Below, in pieces: positions 16,272 to 23,512 of a stretch of DNA of 64,000 nucleotides. Positions within the stretch are counted from its first letter, which is position 1. Each line of letters starts with the position of its first letter. The notes under the pieces are model-generated. The model saw only the letters and a list, made by a program, of their open reading frames with translations. It was not told the origin of the DNA and searched no databases. A program made the position numbers and the translations under genes. The stretch comes from Bog-473 sp963783245. GTDB taxonomy: Bacteria; Actinomycetota; Acidimicrobiia; Acidimicrobiales; RAAP-2. The stretch is taken from the NCBI GenBank assembly GCA_963783245.1, contig CAWAMS010000003.1, forward strand, positions 434,001 to 498,000, in the 5' to 3' direction.

Positions 16272-16348
16272 GCCGGCCGGGCCCAACGGGATGGGCGCTG
16301 GATTTGTAACTCCAGTTGATCCGGGTTCGAGTCCCGGGGCCGGCCCCA
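16272..16348 (+). tRNA. tRNA-Thr(TGT) with 8-nt anticodon loop
   Basis: Acceptor GCCGGCC/GGCCGGC, D-arm GCCC/GGGC, T-arm CCGGG-TTCGAGT-CCCGG, encoded CCA. The anticodon stem CTGGA/TCCAG closes an 8-base loop TTTGTAAC, so the anticodon is TGT only by alignment. Positions 8-9 are GG. Confidence 0.68.
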
Positions 16349-16349
16349 C

Positions 16350-16421
16350 GGTCGTGTAGCTCAGTCGGGAGAGCGCGCGCCTGAAACGCGCGAGGCGGTG
16401 GATCGAAACCACCCATGACCA
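16350..16421 (+). tRNA. tRNA-Phe(GAA)
   Basis: Acceptor GGTCGTG/CATGACC, D-arm GCTC/GAGC, anticodon arm CGCGC-CTGAAAC-GCGCG, T-loop ATCGAAA (A54). No encoded CCA. Confidence 0.83.
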
Positions 16422-16425
16422 CAAC

Positions 16426-16500
16426 GGACACGTAGCTCAGCGGCAGAGCGCCGGCACGACACGCCGGAGGTCGGGCTTTCGAAATGCCCTGTGTCCACCA
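16426..16500 (+). tRNA. tRNA-Val(GAC), C33
   Basis: Acceptor GGACACG/TGTGTCC, anticodon arm CCGGC-ACGACAC-GCCGG with C33, T-loop TTCGAAA, CCA encoded at 16498-16500. Confidence 0.8.
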
Positions 16501-16546
16501 GCAGCACGCCGCCCGGAGTCAACCGGTGGCGCAATGCTGCTCGCCT

Positions 16547-16619
16547 GGTGGATGGAGCCGGATGGAGAGGCGGGTGGTCGTGACCCACCGAGCAGGGAGT
16601 TCGATTCTCCTCATTCACC
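16547..16619 (+). tRNA. tRNA-His(GTG), C33
   Basis: Acceptor GTGGATG/CATTCAC plus the extra G-1 (16547) facing C73 (16619), the histidine hallmark. Anticodon arm GGTGG-TCGTGAC-CCACC has C33. Confidence 0.83.
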
Positions 16620-16644
16620 CTGGGTCTGACGACCCGCATGACAA

Positions 16645-16717
16645 CGCAGCGGGGAGGGATGGTGACCTCACGGGTCTCATACGCCCGAAGATCTCCGGTC
16701 AGTACGGAGCGCTGCGA
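16645..16717 (+). tRNA. tRNA-Met(CAT), elongator-like, G54/G58 T-loop
   Basis: Acceptor CGCAGCG/CGCTGCG is fully paired, so it is not an initiator. D-arm GAGG/CCTC, anticodon arm CGGGT-CTCATAC-GCCCG, T-loop GTCAGTA. A lysidine-type Ile decoder cannot be excluded. Confidence 0.75.
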
Positions 16718-16718
16718 C

Positions 16719-16791
16719 TGGGGTCGGGCCGGTCGCCCAGGACGGTCTTATCAACCATCCGCGTCGGGGTCAGCACCCGGGGCCCCAACCA
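16719..16791 (+). tRNA. tRNA-Ile(TAT), G54/G58 T-loop
   Basis: Acceptor TGGGGTC/GGCCCCA, anticodon loop CTTATCA (anticodon TAT, with unusual C37), T-loop GTCAGCA, compact D-arm, CCA encoded. Isoleucine is assigned from the anticodon only. Confidence 0.6.
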
Positions 16792-16795
16792 TTTG

Positions 16796-16857
16796 GCCCC
16801 CGTAAGAGGCAGCTGGCCCAAACCCAGTGCATGCACGTTCGAATCGTGTCGGGGGTA
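16796..16857 (+). tRNA. tRNA-like, anticodon CAA, no D-arm
   Basis: Acceptor GCCCCCG/CGGGGGT, anticodon arm GCTGG-CCCAAAC-CCAGT (C33), T-arm GCACG-TTCGAAT-CGTGT. Only 9 bases replace the D-arm and the variable loop is 4 bases, so Leu identity from CAA is doubtful. Confidence 0.55.
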
Positions 16858-16861
16858 CTTC

Positions 16862-16934
16862 GCCGGTGATGCTCGGGTGGCTGAGCGCCCGTTTCGTACA
16901 CGGGAGCGCGAGAGTTCGACACTCTCCACCGGCT
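16862..16934 (+). tRNA. tRNA-Thr(CGT)
   Basis: Acceptor GCCGGTG/CACCGGC, D-arm GCTC/GAGC, anticodon arm CCCGT-TTCGTAC-ACGGG, T-arm GAGAG-TTCGACA-CTCTC. Last tRNA of the array. Confidence 0.9.
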
Positions 16935-16977
16935 CTCTGCTCCGCTGCGGCATCCCGCACGCATGACGGTCGGACGG

Positions 16978-17010
16978 CCCGATCTGGCGCACTATTTGGT
17001 TGTCATTGTG
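16978..17010 (-). repeat. right copy of 33-bp inverted repeat flanking the array
   Basis: Inverted partner of 14364-14396 (29 of 33 identical), lying between the last tRNA and the rtcB start 25 bases downstream. The four differences are three transitions and one transversion; two of them stay pairable as G-U in RNA. Confidence 0.85.
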
Positions 17011-17034
17011 TCCACAGAACGGGAAGTGAACAAA

Positions 17035-18207
17035 ATGCCGAACCAGATAAACCCGAATCTGACGTCGTGGGCCAGCGAGCTCGACGACAACGCCCTTGAG
17101 CAGGCGTTGCGGACCTCCCGTCTGCCGATCCTGGCCGGGCCCGTCTGCCTCATGGCGGACGCGCACTTCGGCCTGGGGGCAACGGTCGGCAGCGTCGTGG
17201 CCACCAAGAACGCACTTCTGCCCTCGGCGGTGGGAGTCGACATCGGCTGCGGCATGGTGGCGGCAGAGACCAACCTCACGGCGGCCGAGCTACCCGACGA
17301 CCTCACTGTGCTCCACGGCTTGCTCCGTGACCGGATCCCGGCCGGCGTCGGCAAGGGTCACGAGCGCTCCCACGCCATTGTGCCGCCGGCGCTGAAGGCA
17401 CTGGGCCTACCTCCGGGCTCGGCATCCGAGATCTCCGAGCGTCAGCTCACGACGATCGCTGCGCAGTTCGGCAGCCTCGGCAGCGGCAATCACTTCGTCG
17501 AGGTTTGTCTCGACGAGCGCGACCGCGTCTGGATCGTGCTGCACTCGGGCAGCCGCGGCATCGGAAACCAGTTGGCCACGGGCCACATCAAGACGGCTCG
17601 CCTGGTCGCCCAGGAAGAGGGACAGGTCCTCGAGGACCGCGATCTCGCCTGGTTGGCGGAGGGCCGCCCTGAGTTCGATGCCTACGTGGCGGACATGTTG
17701 TGGGCGCAGCGCTACGCATGGGGCAACCGCGAGCAGATGATGGACGCCGCCCTCGCAGCGCTACGGACGGCCGTTCCGCATGCTGTCGAATCCGAGCGCA
17801 TCAACTGCCACCACAACTACGCCGTCAAGGAGATCCACCGGGGCGAGGAAGTGTGGATCACCCGCAAGGGTGCGATCCGGGCCGGGCGTTCGGACATGGG
17901 TGTCATCCCGGGGTCGATGGGCGCATCGTCGTTCATCGTCCGCGGCAAGGGCAGCGAGGCGTCGTACGAGTCCAGCTCGCACGGCGCCGGGCGGCGGCTC
18001 GGACGCAAGGCGGCCATCCGCCAGCTGACCACTGAGTCGCTCCGCAGCGCAATGGCGGGCCGGGCATGGGACGACAGCATGGCCGAGCAGCTGGTCGACG
18101 AGCACCCCGACGCCTACAAGCCGATCGCCCAGGTCATGGCCGACCAGGCCGATCTGGTCGACGTTGTCCACGAGCTGCATCAGGTCGTGAACCTCAAGGG
18201 GACATGA
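17035..18207 (+). CDS. rtcB: RNA ligase RtcB
   Basis: RtcB ligase of 390 residues, joining RNA 2',3'-cyclic phosphate or 3'-phosphate ends to 5'-OH ends with GTP and Mn. Visible are MADAHFGLGATVGSV, VGVDIGCGM (metal Cys), FGSLGSGNHFVEV, VLHSGSRGIGN, INCHHNYAV, IPGSMGASSF and SSSHGAGR, which carries the guanylated His. ATG 17035 follows GGGAAG; an in-frame ATG at 16963 would run through the inverted repeat. It stands directly behind the tRNA array on the same strand, which points to repair of cleaved tRNAs. No archease or PrfH gene is nearby. Confidence 0.93.
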   Translation: MPNQINPNLTSWASELDDNALEQALRTSRLPILAGPVCLMADAHFGLGATVGSVVATKNALLPSAVGVDIGCGMVAAETNLTAAELPDDLTVLHGLLRDRIPAGVGKGHERSHAIVPPALKALGLPPGSASEISERQLTTIAAQFGSLGSGNHFVEVCLDERDRVWIVLHSGSRGIGNQLATGHIKTARLVAQEEGQVLEDRDLAWLAEGRPEFDAYVADMLWAQRYAWGNREQMMDAALAALRTAVPHAVESERINCHHNYAVKEIHRGEEVWITRKGAIRAGRSDMGVIPGSMGASSFIVRGKGSEASYESSSHGAGRRLGRKAAIRQLTTESLRSAMAGRAWDDSMAEQLVDEHPDAYKPIAQVMADQADLVDVVHELHQVVNLKGT

Positions 18208-18252
18208 GAGCCCCGATCGAAACAAGAACTCGAACGAAGGAGAAGGAAAGAA

Positions 18253-18729
18253 ATGAAGCTGGCAGAGGCACTGCTGCTGCGTGCCGATCGAAACAGGAGC
18301 CTTGAGCAGCTCAAACAGCGAATTCAGGTCAGTGCTCGGTACCAGGAGGGCGAGCGGCCCCCCGAGGATGCGCCCGACCTGGTCTTGTCGGCATCGACGG
18401 TCCTCGACGAGCTCGAGGTCCTGATCCGTGACATCAATCGGACCAACTCGAGCACCGTCATGCCCGACGGTCGGACCGTCACCGATGCGCTTGCCGAACG
18501 AGACGTGCTTCGGCTCCGGTACTCGATGCTCAAGCTTTCGGCCGACGCTGCGTCGGGCGCGTCACAGCAGGCCGGGTACATCAGGGCGACCCGGTCCGAG
18601 CTCAGGTACCTCCGTGCCCTCGACGTGAAGAGTCTGCGACAGCAGGCTTCGGATGTGGCTCGGCGGGCTCGTGAGCTCGATGCGCAGATCCAGCACGTGA
18701 ATTGGACGACCGAGCTCCAGGAGGTATGA
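18253..18729 (+). CDS. DIP1984-family protein
   Basis: A 158-residue, largely helical protein matching the DIP1984 family: MKLAEALLLRADRNRSLEQLKQRI at the start, DINRTNSSTVMPDGRTVTDALAERDVLRLR in the middle and LDAQIQHVNWTTELQEV at the end. These give a long coiled-coil-like shape. GGAGAAGG precedes the ATG. It follows rtcB by 45 bases on the same strand and is probably co-transcribed. The family's biochemical function is not known to me; its place here suggests RNA-repair or tRNA-array work, by context only. Confidence 0.82.
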   Translation: MKLAEALLLRADRNRSLEQLKQRIQVSARYQEGERPPEDAPDLVLSASTVLDELEVLIRDINRTNSSTVMPDGRTVTDALAERDVLRLRYSMLKLSADAASGASQQAGYIRATRSELRYLRALDVKSLRQQASDVARRARELDAQIQHVNWTTELQEV

Positions 18730-18736
18730 CGAAGCG

Positions 18737-18871
18737 ATTGTGCGTGAAGTTGGTAGGAAAGAAACGTGGAGCGAGTTCCAGCCCGTCTGGGGGCGAATCC
18801 AGAATCAAGCCATCAAACGGCTCTGGCAGCGCGAGGGCAGCGCGATGGGATTCAAATCCCCGCCGCACAGT
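18737..18871 (+). ncRNA. tRNA-like RNA (Leu-CAA-like) with an insertion
   Basis: An 8-bp end helix ATTGTGCG/CGCACAGT encloses tRNA-like parts: a D-loop-like AGTTGGTA, an arm AGCC-ATCAAAC-GGCT with T33 and CAA, a GCGC/GCGC variable-arm-like hairpin, and a T-arm with loop TTCAAAT. About 45 extra bases, themselves hairpin-forming (CCAG/CTGG), lie between the D and anticodon parts. It may be a divergent class II tRNA, a tRNA-mimic RNA or a decayed gene. It sits right after the DIP1984 gene. Confidence 0.4.
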
Positions 18872-19010
18872 GCAGCCCAGCACAGTGCACAGTTCACGTT
18901 GCATTGGGCACCGAGCATCACCAGGAACTGACTACGAACGGACCGAGGGTGGGACAGGGGATTCCACGCGCAATCAGGTGGAGCGATCGCTCCTCAATGG
19001 GTAGCCAGTG

Positions 19011-19034
19011 AGGGCCTATGGGACTTTGGGCCCT
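19011..19034 (+). terminator. weak terminator after the rtcB region
   Basis: Stem AGGGCC/GGCCCT with a 12-nt loop, followed by a T-rich stretch (TTGTGATTT). It could end the array-rtcB-DIP1984 transcript. A perfect GGAGCGATCGCTCC palindrome lies about 20 bases upstream. Confidence 0.4.
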
Positions 19035-19106
19035 TGTGATTTCGGCTGCTCACAACTACGGTCCGCAGTGGGTCGGGGGATCTCTTCCAAGCGGGGGCGA
19101 AGATCG

Positions 19107-21104
19107 ATGCACGATGCAGCGGTTTCTCGTCAGCGGTTGAGCACGGGCGATGCAGGTAGGTGTCGTGGGTCGGGCAGGACCACGAGCGTCCTGCTGGGCG
19201 TCATGAGCCTCGTCATCGTCACCGTCGGCCTGTCTCTCGGAGCGATTGACTCCTGCGGGAGCGACCACCGCCGTATGGAGCACGCCGGTTCAGGTTCCCT
19301 TGGAAGGCGTCAGCGGACCCGGGGGCACTTCGATCAGCTCCGTCAGTTGTGTGGACGCCACTGACTGCACAGCTGTCGGCGAGGATTCCGATTCCCAAGC
19401 CTTCACTTTGACCGAGACGGCGGGCGTGTGGGGCACGCCAACGCTGATCGCGGAGCCCCCAGGGTTTGTGTGGCTTTTCGACTCTGTCAGTTGCTCCGCT
19501 CGTCGGAGATTGCACGGCAGTCGGATCAGATCGGAACGGACCGCTCTACGACATCGAGACGAACGGCGTCTGGGCACCTCCGAAGGAGGACCTGGGCGTC
19601 GGATTCTCGGGTCCCAGTGTTCTTTTCAGCGGAGTGAGTTGCAGCAGTGCCAGCGACTGCACTGCGGTGGGCGAGTTCGAGGCCCTCGGTGGCACTGAAC
19701 CGATGTATGCCACAGAGACGAATGGCACATGGGCCGCCCCGGTGTACGCGTTTTCTGCTGATGGCCACCTTGCCAGCATCAGTTGCGTCGACGCCGACGA
19801 ATGCACTGCGGTTGGTAGCTTCTTGGGGACTACGGACCTGGACAACAACCCCAACCTCGCCACGCAGGCGTGGGCCACCGAGACGAACGGTACCTGGGGT
19901 CCGCTCACCGCTTTTTCGAACATCCCTCCCGGTCCACCCTCCTTCTTCAGCGTGAGCTGCAGCAGCGCTCAGAACTGCACCGCAGTCGGTAGCGACGCAA
20001 ATGACCAGCCGGTCTCCATCACCGAGACCAATGGGACGTGGGGTTCAGCCACCGAGGTCGGCGATGCCCTGGGCGGCTCCGGGGAGTTTTCGGGCGTGAG
20101 TTGCTCGAGTGCCTCCGACTGCACGGCAGTTGGCCAGGACGGCAACGTGCAGCCGATCTACGCCACCGAGACAAACGGTACCTGGGGTCCCGTGACCGAA
20201 CTTACGGGTGCCGCAGGCGGCTCAGGCTCCTTCGGTGCCGTGAGCTGCACAAGCGCCACAAGCTGTACGGCAGTGGGTCTGGATGCCGAGAGCAATCCCA
20301 TCTACGCCACCAGCCATGCCCCGGACATGACCTCTCCCACAACGACCACCTGCAACGGGACGCTTCCGACAGGTACCGTCGTCGGCATCGCGGCCACCAG
20401 TGACGACCGGGGCTACTGGATCGCCAACAACCAGGGTCTCGTGGTGGCCTGTGGAGATGCCCCGAACCTTGGTGGACTCGTCACTGCACCGAGTCACCCC
20501 ATTGTCGGAATCGCCGCCACATCCGATGGAGGTGGCTACTACCTGGTCGCCTCCGACGGAGGGGTATTCACCTTCGGAAATGCGGCCTTCTACGGGTCCA
20601 CCGGAGCCATCAGGCTCAACCGACCGATCGTCGGCATGGCCGTCGATGCGGCCACGGGGGGCTATTGGCTCGTGGCAACCGATGGCGGTGTGTTCTCGTT
20701 CAACGCCCCCTTCTACGGGTCGACCGGGGCCATCAGCGCTCAACCAACCGATCGTCGGCATGGCCCCGTCGAACGGAGGACACGGGTACTGGCTGGTTGC
20801 CTCCGACGGAGGGATCTTCTCCTTCAATGCGCCGTTCCTCGGCTCCATGGGAGCGACGCACCTGAACAAGCCCATCGTCGGCATGTCAGCGGATGCGGCC
20901 ACTGGCGGCTACTGGCTGGTGGCCGCAGATGGTGGCATCTTCTCCTTCAACGCGCCGTTCTACGGCTCGACCGGGGCAATCGTCCTCAACCGGCCGATCC
21001 TGGCAATAGAGTCAACTGCCACCGGCTCCGGCTACAGGTTCGTGGCGTCCGATGGAGGGGTCTTCGACTTCGGCTCTTCAGGCTTCTTCGGCTCAGCGGT
21101 CTGA
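19107..21104 (+). CDS. secreted two-type repeat protein, frameshifted
   Basis: One gene read in pieces across at least three frame changes (near 19255, 19495 and 20740). The first piece has an export segment TTSVLLGVMSLVIVTVGLSLGAI. The next part has about seven repeats of SVSCxxxxxCTAVG alternating with ETNGTWG, likely blades of a disulfide-stabilised propeller. The last third has five or more repeats of the PIVGMA...GYWLVASDGGIFSFNAPFYGSTG type, frequent in secreted actinobacterial proteins. The intact length would be about 665 residues. Surface adhesion or binding is only a guess. No strong ribosome site is visible. Confidence 0.65.
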
Positions 21105-21362
21105 TCAACGCGCGGTCCTCAATGTCGAGGTGGTCCGACGAAGGTCCCGCTACCACATCATCGGCGTACCTCCTGATCTGGTGCACGTCCTGACGCTTCG
21201 GGCGACCACACGGGAGTGCCACGACTCGACAGCGAACGGGACATCAAAATCTTACGCGACCGTAACGCTGCGATCAGAGTCCGTTTACCTTCATCCCATA
21301 GCGTGGAACGTGTTCCGAACGAACCGCATTCAGTACGAGTGCCGTTCACGATGGAGGTACAA

Positions 21363-21875
21363 ATGACCGCCAAAAATATGCTTCGTGTCGCCATGCAGGA
21401 CAAGGCTCACGCCATCGATAGCGCCTGCTCCGATGTGGAGTCTGCCGTCGGCCTGCGAGTGCGCGCCGAGTTCCAAGAGATTGAAGGCAGCAACCTGATC
21501 ATCGAACTCCAGCTGATTGACGATGAGGCTGACGTCGCACCTCACCCTTCACGACTGGCGTCCGTCGTCGATAGCGCGGTCTCCCACCTCGAAGTGCTCA
21601 GTTCTTGGGAAGAGGCGAGTTCACCCGAGCCGGCTCCTCGACGCTGTCACGATGTGTTGGGGGTGGGCTATGAACCCCTGCCCCGAGTCGCCCAGCGCGC
21701 TCTGGACGACAACCTTCCGACAGCCGCGTGGGACCGCTCTGCCTCCTCATGGCTTCTCGCCGTGCCATCGGTCTGCAGTGGCAAGGCGATTGTTGGAATG
21801 TCACGCCGGCACGGCTATAGCCACAGATTCACCGCGCACGATGCTGACGCTCTGAGGTTGGGTCTGGCGTCGTAG
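21363..21875 (+). CDS. hypothetical protein
   Basis: A 170-residue protein starting MTAKNMLRVAMQDKAHAIDSA, with GGAGGT five bases upstream, which decides this start over a longer open frame. It has an acidic N-terminal half (LQLIDDEADVAPHP), then a segment with SSWLLAVPSVCSGKAIVGMSRRHG. No membrane segment, signal peptide or known motif is seen. It stands alone between the secreted repeat protein and the DUF2510 gene. The function is unknown. Confidence 0.55.
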   Translation: MTAKNMLRVAMQDKAHAIDSACSDVESAVGLRVRAEFQEIEGSNLIIELQLIDDEADVAPHPSRLASVVDSAVSHLEVLSSWEEASSPEPAPRRCHDVLGVGYEPLPRVAQRALDDNLPTAAWDRSASSWLLAVPSVCSGKAIVGMSRRHGYSHRFTAHDADALRLGLAS

Positions 21876-22108
21876 CCCGACCGGCACTACGTCCACCATC
21901 CGGCGGCGGATGCCGGATCGAGTCGGGGACGACACTCGACGCATCTGCCACGAAGGGATCTCGAACGACAGCAGCGCTGGTCATCTTCGCGCCACACGAC
22001 ATACGGGCAACCCAATCGCACCGCATTGGCAACCTCTTGAACACTGCTGGCGCTTAGCCTTTTTTTCCTATCGATAATTTCCGAGCATGGGATGGAAAGG
22101 GCGATTCG

Positions 22109-22480
22109 ATGGAGCTGGCGACTGTTGCAACTTCAAGAATGATCGTCGCGTTGGTCATCGGGGTGGTCGTCGCCCTGGTGGCCTATCGATCGTCTGAGGG
22201 CTTCAAAGATGCCAACCACGTCACACCATGGCGTATTCCGTCGTGGGGGTGGGCGCTCATCGGGTTCCTCTCCCTTCTGCTCTGGGTCATCTTGTTCCTC
22301 ATCGCAAAACGCACAACGAAACCGGCGCCTGCCCGCGAAAGTCTGGGCACCTCCGAATTCGGAGTGCCACCCGGTTGGTATCCGGACCCGCAAACCGTGC
22401 ATGCCTTCCGCTTTTGGGATGGACACCAATGGACGAGCCGCGTTGAGGATGGCGGGGTCGAACAGGTCGCCGAAGTCTGA
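22109..22480 (+). CDS. DUF2510 membrane protein
   Basis: A 123-residue protein with two hydrophobic segments (MIVALVIGVVVALVAY and WALIGFLSLLLWVILFLIA) and a C-terminal DUF2510 motif VPPGWYPDPQTVHAFRFWDGHQWTSRV. DUF2510 is a short actinobacterial module usually on membrane proteins. GGAAAGG lies before the ATG. The following CPBP protease gene is 48 bases downstream on the same strand and may be co-expressed. Confidence 0.82.
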   Translation: MELATVATSRMIVALVIGVVVALVAYRSSEGFKDANHVTPWRIPSWGWALIGFLSLLLWVILFLIAKRTTKPAPARESLGTSEFGVPPGWYPDPQTVHAFRFWDGHQWTSRVEDGGVEQVAEV

Positions 22481-22528
22481 TTCAGCATCGCTTGCCCCCA
22501 TCACGAACGAAGAGGCGGGTCCGCACAA

Positions 22529-23512
22529 GTGTTTGAACAACTCGACGACCGTTCGGATACCGGTCCCCACCTCGTATCTCCCGTAGTTACCGATCGCGTT
22601 ACCACCACGACGGCATTCCTGCCACCACCGTCACCGGCCAGTCGCCGACCAGATCGTTCCGCAGCGCAACCGGTCACGGACAGAAAGCTCCGCCGCTTGT
22701 ACGGCTGGGAGACATGGGTGGTTCTGTCGATTTTCCCACTCGGGGCGACCATTGCAGCAATCACCTACCTGCTCATGCACATCACGATCGGTGTGGAGTT
22801 CTCGGACGGGGGCCTGGTCATTCCCGGAGAGCCGGGGCTCTCCCTGGGATTGTCCGTGGCTGTCGTCGTATCCGGATTCGCAGCAGCCGGGCTGGTCTTT
22901 TTCTTGCTGATCAGAAATGGCGAAGGACTGTCCTCAATAGGCCTGTCACGCGACGGCTGGCGCAGGGATCTCGGCTACTTGCTACCAGTTTGGGTTCTCG
23001 TCCAGGTGATTCCGCAGGAAGTGGGATCAGCCATTTTGTCGGGAGCCCACATCTCGAGGTACCAGGTTTCCGGCCCCGCACTGCCAACTGCATTCGTGGC
23101 AGTCGGCCTGCTGATGAGCCTTCAGGCTGCCGTCGTTGAAGAAGTGGTCGTGCTCGGGTACCTGGTTCGGCGCCTGGAGCAACGCGGATGGACGACGACA
23201 GCGGTGGTCGTCATCGCCGTGCTCGTTCGAATTTCGTATCACCTCTACTACGGACCAGGGGTCCTACCGATCCTGTTGTGGGCGACCGCCACCGTCTTTG
23301 CGTATCGCAAGATCCGCCGCCTTCTGCCCTTCATCATTTGCCATTTCGTGTGGGACGCCGGCATCACGATCAATGGCTACTCGCACACGGCAGCGGCGAC
23401 GTTCGATGGTCTGTTCTTTGTCGCGGCACTTGTGTTCCTGCTGCTATGGGGCCGCGAAGACGGAGTACCGAGAAGGCGGCGTGCGGATCCCACCTTGTTG
23501 AGCCTCCCGTAG
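22529..23512 (+). CDS. CPBP (CAAX/Rce1-like) intramembrane protease
   Basis: A 327-residue polytopic protein with a disordered Pro/Arg-rich N-terminus, then about eight hydrophobic segments. The CPBP (ABI) motifs are visible: the Glu-Glu pair in AAVVEEVVVLGYLVRRLEQRG, RISYHLYYGPG with the conserved His, and ICHFVWDAGITING. Such proteases act inside the membrane, often in peptide maturation or self-immunity. No bacteriocin-like gene is adjacent. GTG 22529 is the best start. Confidence 0.83.
   Translation: MFEQLDDRSDTGPHLVSPVVTDRVTTTTAFLPPPSPASRRPDRSAAQPVTDRKLRRLYGWETWVVLSIFPLGATIAAITYLLMHITIGVEFSDGGLVIPGEPGLSLGLSVAVVVSGFAAAGLVFFLLIRNGEGLSSIGLSRDGWRRDLGYLLPVWVLVQVIPQEVGSAILSGAHISRYQVSGPALPTAFVAVGLLMSLQAAVVEEVVVLGYLVRRLEQRGWTTTAVVVIAVLVRISYHLYYGPGVLPILLWATATVFAYRKIRRLLPFIICHFVWDAGITINGYSHTAAATFDGLFFVAALVFLLLWGREDGVPRRRRADPTLLSLP

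Noticed and set aside
14375..16639. Many 60-226-codon ORFs across the tRNA array
   Set aside because: They run through tRNA stems on both strands and give Cys/Arg/Ser-rich nonsense with recurring GSNP/FESR-like fragments from T-ar​ms. Only the 16088 ORF has a ribosome site and avoids tRNAs.
14244..16934. CRISPR-like periodicity
   Set aside because: The recurring GGTTCGA-type words are T-arms of tRNAs; there are no constant repeats or spacers.
16963..17034. Upstream ATG for rtcB
   Set aside because: The 24 extra codons lie in the inverted repeat and do not resemble RtcB N-termini; ATG 17035 has a ribosome site and the family start.
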